DNA from: Paracoccus sp. MA
GTDB lineage: Bacteria; Pseudomonadota; Alphaproteobacteria; Rhodobacterales; Rhodobacteraceae
DNA: 64,000 bases
Direction: 5' to 3'
NCBI RefSeq assembly: GCF_020990385.1
Contig: NZ_CP087597.1
Coordinates: forward strand, 333,001-397,000
In this document: in pieces, positions 48,851 to 62,044 of the stretch
How positions within the stretch are numbered: the stretch's first letter is position 1
Layout of the letters: each line of letters begins with the position of its first letter
The notes under the pieces: model-generated
Told to the model about the DNA's origin: nothing
What the model saw: the letters and a program-made list of their open reading frames with translations, nothing else
Database searches by the model: none
Made by a program: the position numbers and the translations under genes

Positions 48851-51286
48851 ATGCCCCGCCTTTCGTCCCGCCTTGCCGCGCTGCCCCGCCTTGCGACGCT
48901 GCTGGCCGTGTTCCTGCTGGCCTTCAGCCTGCCGGTGCTGGCGCAGCAAGAGGCCGAGGCCCCGGATTTCGCCGCCTGGAACAAGCTGGCCGAGCAGGCC
49001 GAGCAGATCCTGGAATCCGGCTCGGCCAATGACGTCCGGCTGCAGACCATCCGCGACGAGGTGGTGAAATGGCGCGAGCGGCTTAAGGCGGCGCAGGGCA
49101 TCAACGCCACGCGGATCGCCACGCTGAAGGAACAGATCGCCGCGCTCGGCCCGCCCCCGGCCGAGGGCCAGACGGAATCCGAGGACATCGCCGCCCGCCG
49201 CAAGGAGCTGAACGAGCAGCTCTCGACCCTGCAGGCACCGGGGTTGCAGGCGGTGGAATCCTACGGGCGGGCCGACGGCATCGTCACCCAGATCGACCAG
49301 ACCCTGCGCGCCCGCCAGACCTTCGCGCTGATCCGCAAGACGCCCTCGCCGCTGAACCCGGCCAACTGGGGACCGGCCATGGCCGAGGCGGGCCATGTCG
49401 CCGGCCAGATCTATGCCGAGGCGCGCAACCGCTGGGACAGCACCGGCGGCATGAGCGGCTTTACCGCGCGCCTGCCGCTGATCGGCGGCTTCCTGCTGGT
49501 GGCCCTGCTGCTGCTGTCGCGCGGCCGGCACTGGGTCGATTCCCTGCCGTCGCGGCTGTCGGCGCGCGCCAGCGAGCGGTCGCGGGCGGCGCTGATCTTC
49601 GGCGTCTCTCTGGGTCAGATCGCCATCCCGCTGATCGGGGTGATCCTGTTTGCGGCGGCGCTGGCCTCGACCGATCTGCTGGAAGAGTGGGGCATGCCGC
49701 TCTTGCGATCGGTGCCGGCGGCGGGGCTGTCCTTCTTCGGCGGCATCTGGCTGGCGCGCCGGCTGTTCCCCGCGCCCGACACCGCCGTGCAGCCGCCGCT
49801 GCCGATGAGCGAGGAGCACTGCGCCAAAGCGCGGCTGCGGGCCACGCTGCTGGCCTCGGCCCTGGCGCTGCACCAGCTTTTCGCCCGCTCCATCCTGCCG
49901 CTTTCCGGCTTCAACAGCCAGAACGACACCGATACCGTGCCCCAGCGCCTTGGCGAGGCTTCGGCCGGGGTCTGGCACTTCCTGCTGGTGCTGTTCGGCG
50001 CCTTCTGCCTGTTCCAGCTTTGCAACATGCTGCGCGGGCTGCGGGCGGCCGAGGGCTCGGACACGCCGGATTACCGCATCCGCGTGGTCAGCTTCCTTGC
50101 CATGGTGGGGCGGCTGGCGGCGCTGGTCGCGCCGGTTCTGGTGGCGGCGGGCTATGTCACGGCGGGCAACGCGCTGCTCTGGGCGCTGGTGCTGACCCTG
50201 GCGCTGGTCGGGCTGCTGATCATCCTGCAGGACTTCACTGCCGACTTCTACGCCATGGCCAAGGGCGGCGACCAGTCGGCGCGCGACGCGCTGATGCCGG
50301 TGCTGGTCGGCTTTGCGCTGATCCTGCTGTCGCTGCCGCTTTTCGCGCTGATCTGGGGCGCCCGCGCCAGCGACCTGGCCGAGGCCTGGAGCAAGGCGCA
50401 GCAGGGCTTCGCCTTCGGCGGCGTGCGGCTGTCGCCGATGGCGATCCTGACCTTCCTGATCGTCTTTGCCATCGGCTATTTCCTGACCAATTTCGTGCAG
50501 GGCGCCTTCCGCAGCTCGATCCTGCCCAAGACCCGGCTGGATGCGGGCGGGCAGAACGCGGTCTCCTCGATGATCGGCTATGTCGGCGTGGCGCTGGCGG
50601 CGGTCTTTGCCGTCACCTCGGCCGGGATCGACCTGACCTCGCTGGCCTTCGTCGCCGGTGCGCTGTCGGTCGGCATCGGTTTCGGCATGCAGCAGGTGGT
50701 GTCGAACTTCGTGTCGGGCATCATCCTGCTGGTCGAGCGGCCCATCGCGGTCGGCGACTGGATCGAGGTCGGCGGCCAGCAGGGCATCGTCAAGAAGATG
50801 GCGGTGCGGGCCACCCAGATCCAGACCTTCGACCGCACCCAGGTGATCGTGCCGAATTCGAACCTGATCACCCAGCCGGTCACCAACTGGACGCGCGGCA
50901 GCCTGGCCGGGCGGATCATCGTGCCGATCACGGTGGGGGTGACGGCCGACAGCCGGCAGGTGGCCGCGCTTTTGCGCGAGATCGCCGAGGACCAGCCGAC
51001 GGTGTTGGTGAACCCGCCCCCGGCGGTGCTGTTGCGCAGCATCACGCCCACGGGACAGAATTACGAACTGCGCGCCGTGCTTTCCGACATCAACGGCGGC
51101 ACCTCGATCGTCTCCGAGATCAATCATCAGATCCTGGAACGCTTTGCCGCGGCGGGGATCGCGCTGCCCGGCAGCGCGCGAGGCGCGCAGGATATCTACC
51201 TGCACCAGGCCGAGGGCGAGGCGCCTGCCGCCCTCTCCTCCGTCGGCCCGCAGGACGAAGAAGACCCGACCGGCCGCAGCAGCTGA
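48851..51286 (+). CDS. MscS-family mechanosensitive channel with DUF3772 domain
   Basis: 811 residues, 8 bp after cysK. Signal peptide (LATLLAVFLLAFSLPVLAQQ), a periplasmic coiled coil of about 150 residues (the DUF3772 type), then about nine or more membrane segments. The MscS core is near residues 570-740: ALSVGIGFGMQQVVSNFVSG (pore-lining helix end) and RPIAVGDWIEVGGQQGIVKK, with IVPNSNLITQPVTNWTR in the beta domain. It releases solutes on hypo-osmotic shock. The C-terminal tail is acidic and short. Confidence 0.85.
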   Translation: MPRLSSRLAALPRLATLLAVFLLAFSLPVLAQQEAEAPDFAAWNKLAEQAEQILESGSANDVRLQTIRDEVVKWRERLKAAQGINATRIATLKEQIAALGPPPAEGQTESEDIAARRKELNEQLSTLQAPGLQAVESYGRADGIVTQIDQTLRARQTFALIRKTPSPLNPANWGPAMAEAGHVAGQIYAEARNRWDSTGGMSGFTARLPLIGGFLLVALLLLSRGRHWVDSLPSRLSARASERSRAALIFGVSLGQIAIPLIGVILFAAALASTDLLEEWGMPLLRSVPAAGLSFFGGIWLARRLFPAPDTAVQPPLPMSEEHCAKARLRATLLASALALHQLFARSILPLSGFNSQNDTDTVPQRLGEASAGVWHFLLVLFGAFCLFQLCNMLRGLRAAEGSDTPDYRIRVVSFLAMVGRLAALVAPVLVAAGYVTAGNALLWALVLTLALVGLLIILQDFTADFYAMAKGGDQSARDALMPVLVGFALILLSLPLFALIWGARASDLAEAWSKAQQGFAFGGVRLSPMAILTFLIVFAIGYFLTNFVQGAFRSSILPKTRLDAGGQNAVSSMIGYVGVALAAVFAVTSAGIDLTSLAFVAGALSVGIGFGMQQVVSNFVSGIILLVERPIAVGDWIEVGGQQGIVKKMAVRATQIQTFDRTQVIVPNSNLITQPVTNWTRGSLAGRIIVPITVGVTADSRQVAALLREIAEDQPTVLVNPPPAVLLRSITPTGQNYELRAVLSDINGGTSIVSEINHQILERFAAAGIALPGSARGAQDIYLHQAEGEAPAALSSVGPQDEEDPTGRSS

Positions 51287-51371
51287 GAAGGCGCCGCGCC
51301 TTGCGCATGGTCCGCCGGCCGCGCCCCAGGCCCCGTCCGGTTCAAGCCGGCGCCGCGCCCGCCTCTTGCGC

Positions 51372-52448
51372 CTAGCGGCGCAGGCCGCTGGGCGGCTCCT
51401 GTTCGGGCAGGCCCTCTTGCGAAAGCATGATCGCCACCGGGCGCAGCCAGGGGATCTGGGCGCAGACGATCATGATCGCCACCATGATCGGCACGGCCAG
51501 GAAGGTGCCGGCGATGCCCCAGACCACGCCCCAGAACGCCAGCGACAGCACGATGCCAAAGGAGGACAGCCGCAGCGTCTGACCCAGCAGCATCGGATCG
51601 AAGACATTGCCGATGATGAATTGCACCGCCACGGTCAGCCCGCCCACGGTCAGCGTCGTTGCCGGGTCGCCGGTCTGCGCCAGCACCATGGCTATGGTGA
51701 TGACCGTGGCCGCGATCGAGCCCAGCGTCGGGATGAAGTTCAGGATGAAGGTCAGCATGGCCACCGCCCCGGCCAGTTCCAGCCCCTGCACCCGGAAGAT
51801 TGTCCAGATCAGCGCCGCCGTGACGGCGCTGATCGCCGCCTTGACCACCAGATAGCGGTTCACCCGCCGCATGATCTTGTGGACCGTCTCCAGCACCTGC
51901 CGGGCCTGGTCCGGGTCGCCGGTCAGGCGCTCGATCTTGATCGGGAACCAGATCCTTTCGCTGAACATGAAGCCGACGAAGGTGAGGATCAGCACCGAGC
52001 CCGAGATCAGGTTCGACGCCTGCGCCGCCGCCGAGCGGATCCAGCCGGCGACATCGATATTGCCCATGAAGGTGCTGATCGCCTCCTGCACGTTCGGCCC
52101 CCAGCGCTGGCTGAGCCGCGCCAGCGCCGCCTGCGCCCGGTCGGCATAGGCGATCGAGGTCGAGACCACCTCGTTCACCTGCGCCACCACCGCCGTCGCC
52201 GCCCAGAGCAGGCCGATGGCGATGGCGATCAGCGCCAGCGTCGTCGCCAGCCAGTTCGGCACCTTCAGCCTTGCAAAGGCGGAAATCGCGTCGCTGGTCA
52301 GCGAGAAGATGATGATGGCCAGCACCAGGCAGATGAGGATGAAGCGCGCCTGCACCAGCAGGAACAGGATCAGGCCAAAGGCGATCACGCCCAGAAAGCC
52401 GGTCTGCAACCGCTCGCCCAGATGCGAGTCCCGCCCGTTCAATCCCAT
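51372..52448 (-). CDS. AI-2E family (PerM-type) membrane transporter
   Basis: 358 residues with 7-8 membrane segments: VIAFGLILFLLVQARFILIC, WLATTLALIAIAIGLLWAAT, a soluble loop, then SVLILTFVGFMFSERIWFP and the repeated C-terminal helices. LNFIPTLGSIAATVITIAMV and NVFDPMLLGQTLRLSSFGIV are the family's conserved blocks (the P-x-x-G-S and D-P-x-x-x-G-x-x-L motifs). Members include the AI-2 exporter TqsA and PerM; the substrate here cannot be told. It lies 50 bp before gyrA's stop on the same strand. Confidence 0.8.
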   Translation of the reverse strand: MGLNGRDSHLGERLQTGFLGVIAFGLILFLLVQARFILICLVLAIIIFSLTSDAISAFARLKVPNWLATTLALIAIAIGLLWAATAVVAQVNEVVSTSIAYADRAQAALARLSQRWGPNVQEAISTFMGNIDVAGWIRSAAAQASNLISGSVLILTFVGFMFSERIWFPIKIERLTGDPDQARQVLETVHKIMRRVNRYLVVKAAISAVTAALIWTIFRVQGLELAGAVAMLTFILNFIPTLGSIAATVITIAMVLAQTGDPATTLTVGGLTVAVQFIIGNVFDPMLLGQTLRLSSFGIVLSLAFWGVVWGIAGTFLAVPIMVAIMIVCAQIPWLRPVAIMLSQEGLPEQEPPSGLRR

Positions 52449-52498
52449 CCCCTCATGCTGTCGGCGGCAGGGCGCGATGCGCGCGCCCCGGCCCCGTC

Positions 52499-55243
<2,745 letters not shown>

Positions 55244-55337
55244 GGGGGAAACCTCAAGATCTTGTTGGGCATGGGTCTATCCCATACCCGCCTTGGGTGC
55301 AATCTTGACGGGGCGCGGCCGGGCGGGAAATCCCGCC

Positions 55338-55832
55338 TCAGGCCAGCCCGGCCTCGCGCCGGCGGCCGCGGACCGAAGCCAGCCACAGCGCCGCAAGCCC
55401 GGCCGAGAGAATGGCGTTCCAGCCCGCCATCGAGATGCCGAACAGGCTCCAGGCCACCTCGTCGCAACGCACCACCGGCGCCTGCTGCAGCGCCGCCATC
55501 AGGTCCTGCGTGGACATGGTGGCCAGCCCGGACACGCCGCCCGAGCAATGCTGCGGTCCCTGCCAGATCTGCAACTCGACCCCGGCGTGGTAGATGGCGA
55601 GGCCGGTGGCGCAAAGCGCGGCGATCAGCCCCAGCGCCGCCAGCCAGCGTTTCCAGCCGAAGAACCAGATCAGCCCGCCGATGATCGCGGCGACCAGATG
55701 CGGCCAGCGTTGCAGGATGCAGAGCTCGCAGGGCGCATAGCCGAGGCTCTGGAAGGTCAGCGCGGCGGCCAGCAGGGCGGCGGAACCCGCGCCGGCGGTC
55801 ACGGCGATATGCTTGCTCGAAAATCCGTTCAT
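55338..55832 (-). CDS. dsbB: Disulfide bond formation protein DsbB
   Basis: 164 residues from the ATG at 55,832. Four membrane helices. First periplasmic pair is CELC in YAPCELCILQRWPH, the quinone-side site; the second pair is the cysteine of QHCSGG and that of VVRCDE. DsbB reoxidises DsbA and passes electrons to quinone. The longer upstream frame overlaps non-coding sequence and lacks membrane character. Single gene, 54 bp downstream of the dedA-like gene. Confidence 0.85.
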   Translation of the reverse strand: MNGFSSKHIAVTAGAGSAALLAAALTFQSLGYAPCELCILQRWPHLVAAIIGGLIWFFGWKRWLAALGLIAALCATGLAIYHAGVELQIWQGPQHCSGGVSGLATMSTQDLMAALQQAPVVRCDEVAWSLFGISMAGWNAILSAGLAALWLASVRGRRREAGLA

Positions 55833-55885
55833 GGGCTTTCGGTTAGGACCGCGCGCGGCGGCCGGCAAGTGCCAATCGCGTGAAC

Positions 55886-56482
55886 TCAATGCGGCTTCCA
55901 GGTGACGACGCGGTAAAGATAGATCGCCACCACTGCCACCACCACCAGCTTGGACAGCGGATCGACCCAATCCGCGACCAGCGCATAGTTTTCGTGCAGC
56001 ATCAGCCCGGCGAATGTCAGCACCCCGGTCCAGAGCGCGCTGCCGATCACGGTATAGAGCAGGAATTTCCACATCGGCATGCGTGCCAGCCCGGCGGGAA
56101 CCGAGATCAGCGTCCGAATGGCCGGGATCATGCGGCCGAAGAACACCGCCATGGCGCCATGGCGCTGGAACCAGTCATGCGCCGCGTCGATATCCGAGGG
56201 CGAGAGCGTCAGCAGACGGCCATGGCGGGCGGCGAAGCGCTTCAGCCGCTCCTCGCCGAACCAGAGGCCGATGTAATACCACATCAGCGTGCCCAGGACC
56301 GAGCCGATGGTGCCGACCAGGATGGTCAGGGTCAGCGACATGCGGCCGCTGCCGGCCAGGAAGCCGGCCAGCGGCATGATCACCTCGGAGGGGATGGGCG
56401 GAAAGACGTTCTCGGCCACCATCAGCATCAGCACGCCGAGATAGCCCCAGCTCTCGATCGTCGAAACCACCCAGTCGAACAT
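55886..56482 (-). CDS. DedA family membrane protein
   Basis: 198 residues. Conserved DedA blocks: ENVFPPIPSEVIMPLAGFLA at about residues 24-43, GTIGSVLGTLMWYYIGLWFG, then FFGRMIPAIRTLISVPAGLA with the F-x-R-x-x-P-x-x-R motif and MPMWKFLLYTVIGSALW. DedA/SNARE-associated proteins are involved in lipid carrier flipping (undecaprenyl phosphate) and membrane homeostasis. Same strand as dsbB, probably co-transcribed with it. Confidence 0.85.
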   Translation of the reverse strand: MFDWVVSTIESWGYLGVLMLMVAENVFPPIPSEVIMPLAGFLAGSGRMSLTLTILVGTIGSVLGTLMWYYIGLWFGEERLKRFAARHGRLLTLSPSDIDAAHDWFQRHGAMAVFFGRMIPAIRTLISVPAGLARMPMWKFLLYTVIGSALWTGVLTFAGLMLHENYALVADWVDPLSKLVVVAVVAIYLYRVVTWKPH

Positions 56483-56613
56483 GCCTGCCCCTTTCGTTTC
56501 GGACCCTGCTGCGGGCTGGGGCCGGAACTGTCAACCCTGCGCGGGTGTTGCGCCGGGACGAGGTTGCGGTAACCTTGGCGTGAAGGGCCGGATCGCGGCG
56601 GGGAGGGTGGCGG

Positions 56614-57465
56614 ATGGAATGGCGGGGCAGACGCGGCAGCCGGAATGTCGAGGACCGGCGCGGCATGGGCCGGGCGGCGGGCGCGGGCGGCATGGGCGTC
56701 GTCGGCGTTCTGGTGGTGCTGGCGGTGGGCTATTTCTTCGGCATCGACATCTCGCCCATCGTCGGCGCCATCGATGATGGCGGCCGGCCGGGCGAGCCGC
56801 GCGAGCTGACCCAGGAAGAGCGCGAGATCGGCCAGTTCGTCTCGGTGGTGCTGGCCGATACCGAGGAGGTCTGGGCCGGCGTGCTGCCCGACCAGGCGGG
56901 GATGCGCTATCAGGAGCCGGGCCTTGTGCTGTTCTCGGGCGCGGTGCAGTCGGCCTGCGGCGGCGCCTCGGCGGCGATGGGGCCGTTCTACTGCCCGGGG
57001 GACCGCAAGGTCTATCTGGACACGGATTTCTTCCGGGTGATGGCCGGCAAGATGGGGGCGGGAGGCGATTTCGCCTATGCCTATGTCATCGCGCATGAGA
57101 TCGGCCATCACGTGCAGAACCTGACCGGAACGCTGGGCGAGGTGAACGGGCTGCGCGCCCGGGTCGGCCAGCGCGATTCGAACCGGCTTTCGGTGCTGAC
57201 CGAGCTGCAGGCGGATTGCTATGCCGGGATCTGGGCAAGGCAGGCCAGCGAGCAGTTCGGCAGCATCGAGGAGGGCGACATCGACGAGGCGATCAACGCC
57301 GCTGCCGCCGTGGGCGACGATACGCTGATGGAAAGCGCCGGCCGCGCGGTGGTGCCCGACGCCTTCACCCATGGCTCGGCCGCCGAGCGCCAGACCTGGT
57401 TCAAGCGCGGCTTCGCCTCGGGGCAGATGGCGCAATGCGACACGTTCAAGGCGGCCGGGATGTAG
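56614..57465 (+). CDS. YpfJ-type neutral zinc metallopeptidase
   Basis: 283 residues. The family-typical N-terminus WRGRRGSRNVEDRRG precedes one membrane helix (VVGVLVVLAVGYFFGI). The zinc site is HEIGHHVQNLTG (about residues 161-172), with the downstream ELQADCYAGIWAR (third ligand and Cys). The catalytic domain faces the periplasm. The two cysteines in CGGASAAMGPFYCPGD are also conserved. Physiological substrate unknown. The ATG follows GGGAGGGT. Confidence 0.85.
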   Translation: MEWRGRRGSRNVEDRRGMGRAAGAGGMGVVGVLVVLAVGYFFGIDISPIVGAIDDGGRPGEPRELTQEEREIGQFVSVVLADTEEVWAGVLPDQAGMRYQEPGLVLFSGAVQSACGGASAAMGPFYCPGDRKVYLDTDFFRVMAGKMGAGGDFAYAYVIAHEIGHHVQNLTGTLGEVNGLRARVGQRDSNRLSVLTELQADCYAGIWARQASEQFGSIEEGDIDEAINAAAAVGDDTLMESAGRAVVPDAFTHGSAAERQTWFKRGFASGQMAQCDTFKAAGM

Positions 57466-57557
57466 GCGGCCGCTTGGGTATTTGCCGAACGAAGAAGCCG
57501 GGCGCTGGGCTTGAGGACGCCGTTGCGGGGGTATGAGGAAAGGGGGCCGGAGCGGCC

Positions 57558-57746
57558 TTACGGGCGCTGTAGGTGCAGGCCGCGTGGCCGGTCCATGGTC
57601 GCCCAGTCCGGCCAGAGCCCGAAATGTTCCAGCCCCGCCAGCAGCAGGCCCGCCGCGATGATGGCGAGCACCAGCATCACGGTGCGCGGCTTCGGCGGGT
57701 GTCTTGCCCAGCGTGAAGCCCGGATCAGCCAGATGAGGTTGTTCAT
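57558..57746 (-). CDS. Small single-pass membrane protein (62 aa)
   Basis: 62 residues, start preceded by AAAGGAAAGGGGCG. Begins MNNLIWLIRASRWARHPPKP, then a single membrane segment VMLVLAIIAAGLLLAGLEHF and a short basic tail. Short proteins of this form are common in Rhodobacterales beside the RatA/COQ10-like gene, from memory. Function unknown. It diverges from the rightward RatA-like gene, 55 bp apart. Confidence 0.65.
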   Translation of the reverse strand: MNNLIWLIRASRWARHPPKPRTVMLVLAIIAAGLLLAGLEHFGLWPDWATMDRPRGLHLQRP

Positions 57747-57801
57747 CGCCCCTTTCCTTTGCTAGTGCTGCCCGAAACGAATACGGCCCCGGACGATTTC
57801 C

Positions 57802-58254
57802 TTGCCCCAGCACAGCGACAGCCGCATCCTGCCCTATACCGCCGACCAGATGTATGCGCTGGTGGCCGATATCGAAAGATATCCCGAGTTCCTGCCCTGG
57901 AACACCGCCGCCCGCATCCGCGCGCGCCGGCCCGGCGCTTCGGGCAGCGAAGTGGTCGAGGCTGACCTGGTCATCAGTTTCAAGGTGTTCCGCGAACGAT
58001 TCGGCTCTCGCGTGACCTTGTGGCCCGAGACCAGGCGCATCGACACCGAATATCTGGACGGGCCGTTCAAGTATCTGCGCAGCGGCTGGAGCTTCGCGGA
58101 CCTGCCGGAAGGCGGCTGCAGGGTGGAGTTCTTCGTCGATTTCGAATTCCGCAACGCCATTCTCGGCAAGGTGATCGGCGTGGTCTTCGGCGAGGCGATG
58201 TCGCGCATCGTCCGGGCCTTCGAGGACCGGGCCAAGGCGCTTTACGGGACCTGA
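57802..58254 (+). CDS. RatA/COQ10-like START-domain protein
   Basis: 150 residues from TTG 57,802; the family N-terminus (TADQMYALVADIERYPEFLP, then W) needs this start. The SRPBCC/START fold binds hydrophobic ligands: LVISFKVFRERFGSRVTL and EFRNAILGKVIGVVFGEAMS match the family. The eukaryotic relative Coq10 handles ubiquinone; the E. coli relative RatA was described as a ribosome association toxin. The quinone-binding role is the likelier one for alphaproteobacteria. Overlaps the sulfotransferase gene tail by 13 nt in convergent orientation. Confidence 0.8.
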   Translation: MPQHSDSRILPYTADQMYALVADIERYPEFLPWNTAARIRARRPGASGSEVVEADLVISFKVFRERFGSRVTLWPETRRIDTEYLDGPFKYLRSGWSFADLPEGGCRVEFFVDFEFRNAILGKVIGVVFGEAMSRIVRAFEDRAKALYGT

Positions 58255-58847
58255 CGGGCGGCCTGCCAGATCGCGTATTCCGGCGCCAGCGCCTCGCGCA
58301 GCCGCGCCTCGGCCGCCGGCGGCAGGTCGGTCGTGGCCTGGGGCGAGACGTTCCTGCGCCGCAGCGCGATCCGGGTGCCGAGGCGCTGCGACAGGAATTC
58401 GACCAGCGCCGGCATCGCCTCGTAGCGGAAGACGTGATCGACCGCGATGGCGCCGTCATGGTCGATCAGGAATTCCGACTGCCGGCCCAGCCGGGCGTAT
58501 TCGGGCCGGTTCCCCGGCCGCAGGTAATCGGCGGCGAACGCCTCGAAGCTGACATGGGCGGTGCTGTTCGCATGGCCGATCAGCCCGTCGCGGGCGCGGA
58601 AGCGATACCAGCTGCGCAGCCAGTCCAGCGGCTCGCGCACCACCGCCACCGTCTCGAATTCCGGCCCGCCCAGCGGGTTCAGCAGCGGCCGGATGCGGTT
58701 GAGATATTGCCGCAGGTTCAGGTGCTTGATTTCCGGGCGCGAGCGGAAGGCGATCTCGGCCTGCGGCGAAAGCGCCTCTTCCAGCGCGGTGGTGCCGGTC
58801 TTGGGGACCGAAAGCAGCACGAGGCGGGGCTTGAGAAAGATCAGCAT
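58242..58847 (-). CDS. Sulfotransferase-like protein
   Basis: 201 residues from the ATG at 58,847. LVLLSVPKTGTTALEEAL is the PAPS 5'-phosphosulfate loop (P-K-T-G-T-T). VVREPLDWLRSWYRF gives the R and S of the 3'-phosphate binding block. Short compared with most sulfotransferases (250-300), but the core motifs are complete. Acceptor unknown; cell-surface sulfation is possible. Convergent with the RatA-like gene. Confidence 0.75.
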   Translation of the reverse strand: MLIFLKPRLVLLSVPKTGTTALEEALSPQAEIAFRSRPEIKHLNLRQYLNRIRPLLNPLGGPEFETVAVVREPLDWLRSWYRFRARDGLIGHANSTAHVSFEAFAADYLRPGNRPEYARLGRQSEFLIDHDGAIAVDHVFRYEAMPALVEFLSQRLGTRIALRRRNVSPQATTDLPPAAEARLREALAPEYAIWQAARQVP

Positions 58848-58942
58848 GAACAGGACAACCCATGGACGAAAACACCCCCGCGCATTAGCGGGCGTGTCCC
58901 GGGCTGGCAAGGCGGGCCGGGGGTGCCGGCCCGCGCAGGGGA

Positions 58943-60456
<1,514 letters not shown>

Positions 60457-60515
60457 CGCGATTTTGTTCTGCCTGTTGACAGAGCAGCAGGCTTTTCCGC
60501 GCCTTTCCGCAAACG

Positions 60516-60551
60516 AAAAGACCGCCCGGCGCCTCCCCGCGCCGGGCGGTC
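60516..60551 (-). terminator. Rho-independent terminator of ccr
   Basis: GACCGCCCGGCGC (60,520-60,532) and GCGCCGGGCGGTC (60,539-60,551), a perfect 13-bp stem with a 6-nt loop. Read on the minus strand it is followed by TTTT (60,519-60,516). It lies 20 bp beyond the stop of ccr. Confidence 0.85.
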
Positions 60552-60571
60552 GGCATGCGCCGGGGGCCGGG

Positions 60572-61861
60572 TCAGCGCCGCCCCGCCTCCAGCGCGTCCT
60601 CGAAGGTGCGCAGGCCGGTGACCGGCGACTGCACCAGCACCGCCATGTTGCCGGGCTTGTGCTGGTTGCGCAGCATCTTCAGATGCGCCTGCGGGATTTC
60701 CGCCCAGGGGAAGACCTCGGACATGCAGGGATCGATGCGGCGTTCCAGCATCAGCTTGTTGGCGGCGCTGGCCTGTTTCAGATGCGCGAAGTGGCTGCCC
60801 TGCAGGCGCTTCTGGTGCATCCACATGTAGCGCACGTCGAAGGTGCAGTTGAAGCCCGAGGTGCCGGCGCAGATCACCACCATGCCGCCCTTCTTGCAGA
60901 CCAGGGTCGAGACGGGGAAGGTCGCCTCGCCCGGGTGCTCGAAGACGATGTCGACGTTCACGCCCTTGCCGGTGATGTCCCAGATCGCCTTGCCGAACTT
61001 GCGCGCCTCGGCGAACCACTCCTTGTATTCGGGGGTGTTCACCGTGGGCAGCTGGCCCCAGCACTTGAAGTCCTTGCGGTTGATGACGCCCTTGGCGCCC
61101 AGCGACATGACGAATTCGCGCTTGTCCTCGTCGCTGATGACGCCGATGGCGTTCGCCCCCGCCGCGTTGATCAGCTGGATGGCGAAGCTGCCAAGCCCGC
61201 CCGAGGCGCCCCAGACCAGCACGTTCATGCCCGGCTTCAGCTCATGCGGCTCGTGGCCGAACAGCATCCGGTAGGCGGTGGCCAGCGTCAGCGTGTAGCA
61301 GGCCGATTCCTCCCAGGTCAGGTGGCGGGGCCGCTTCATCAGCTGCTGGGCCTGGACGCGAGTGAATTGCGCGAAGCTGCCGTCCGGCGTCTCATAGCCC
61401 CAGATGCGCTGGCTGGGCGAATACATCGGGTCGCCGCCGTTGCATTCCTCGTCGTTGCCGTCGTCCTGGTTGCAGTGGATGACGACCTCGTCGCCGACCT
61501 TCCAGTTCTTGACCTTGTCGCCCACCGCCCAGACGATGCCCGAGGCGTCGGAACCGGCGATGTGATAGGGCGCGCCATGCCCGTCGAAGGGGCTGATCGG
61601 AACGCCCAGGCCAGCCCAGATGCCGTTGTAATTGACGCCCGCCGCCATCACCAGGACCAGCACCTCGTTGCTGTCGATGGGCGGCGTCTCGACCACCTCG
61701 ACCTGCATGGCCTTGTCGGGCTCGCCATGGCGTTCGCGCCGGATCGCCCAAGCGTACATCTGCTTGGGCACATAGCCCAGAGGCGGCATCTCGCCGATCT
61801 CGTAAAGGTCCTTTTCCGGTGCGTCATAGGGCGCGATCGGGGTCGGTTGGTCCAGGGCCAT
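60572..61861 (-). CDS. ccr: Crotonyl-CoA carboxylase/reductase
   Basis: 429 residues from the ATG at 61,861. MDR-type reductase: NADPH fold VLVWGASGGLGSFAIQLINA and family-specific blocks AAGVNYNGIWAGLG, IAGSDASGIVWAVGDKVKNW and VFEHPGEATFPVSTLVCKKG (CO2-site region with the F-E-H motif). It converts crotonyl-CoA, CO2 and NADPH to ethylmalonyl-CoA, the key step of acetate assimilation by the ethylmalonyl-CoA pathway. Length is normal. The upstream region holds a motif shared with the ecm promoter. Confidence 0.95.
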   Translation of the reverse strand: MALDQPTPIAPYDAPEKDLYEIGEMPPLGYVPKQMYAWAIRRERHGEPDKAMQVEVVETPPIDSNEVLVLVMAAGVNYNGIWAGLGVPISPFDGHGAPYHIAGSDASGIVWAVGDKVKNWKVGDEVVIHCNQDDGNDEECNGGDPMYSPSQRIWGYETPDGSFAQFTRVQAQQLMKRPRHLTWEESACYTLTLATAYRMLFGHEPHELKPGMNVLVWGASGGLGSFAIQLINAAGANAIGVISDEDKREFVMSLGAKGVINRKDFKCWGQLPTVNTPEYKEWFAEARKFGKAIWDITGKGVNVDIVFEHPGEATFPVSTLVCKKGGMVVICAGTSGFNCTFDVRYMWMHQKRLQGSHFAHLKQASAANKLMLERRIDPCMSEVFPWAEIPQAHLKMLRNQHKPGNMAVLVQSPVTGLRTFEDALEAGRR

Positions 61862-61993
61862 CTCAGAGTCCTCTCTTGCCGCCTCCTTGCGCCGGGGGTT
61901 CCGCCGCGGCGCAGAATCAGCGCGGGTTACAGGGCAGGTTGTAAGATCGTCCGCGCAACAATGCAACATTCCAGATGCAGAAATTATAATAAT

Positions 61994-62015
61994 CTGTCGT
62001 AACGGATTTGCGAGG
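61994..62015. promoter_or_regulatory. Motif shared by the ccr and ecm upstream regions, ccr copy
   Basis: CTGTCGTAA-N5-TTGCGAGG on the plus strand, 133 bp before the ccr start on the other strand. Both blocks recur with the same 5-bp spacing at 63,157-63,178 before ecm. Preceded by ATTATAATAAT. Shared regulation of the two pathway genes is the likely reason. Confidence 0.45.
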
Positions 62016-62044
62016 CGCCGCAATGCAGCGCAGATCGGGCGTCT

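Noticed and set aside
48833..51205. 790-residue open frame on the minus strand
   Set aside because: Antisense to the MscS-type channel; composition is Gln/Arg/His/Asp repeats, with no domain.
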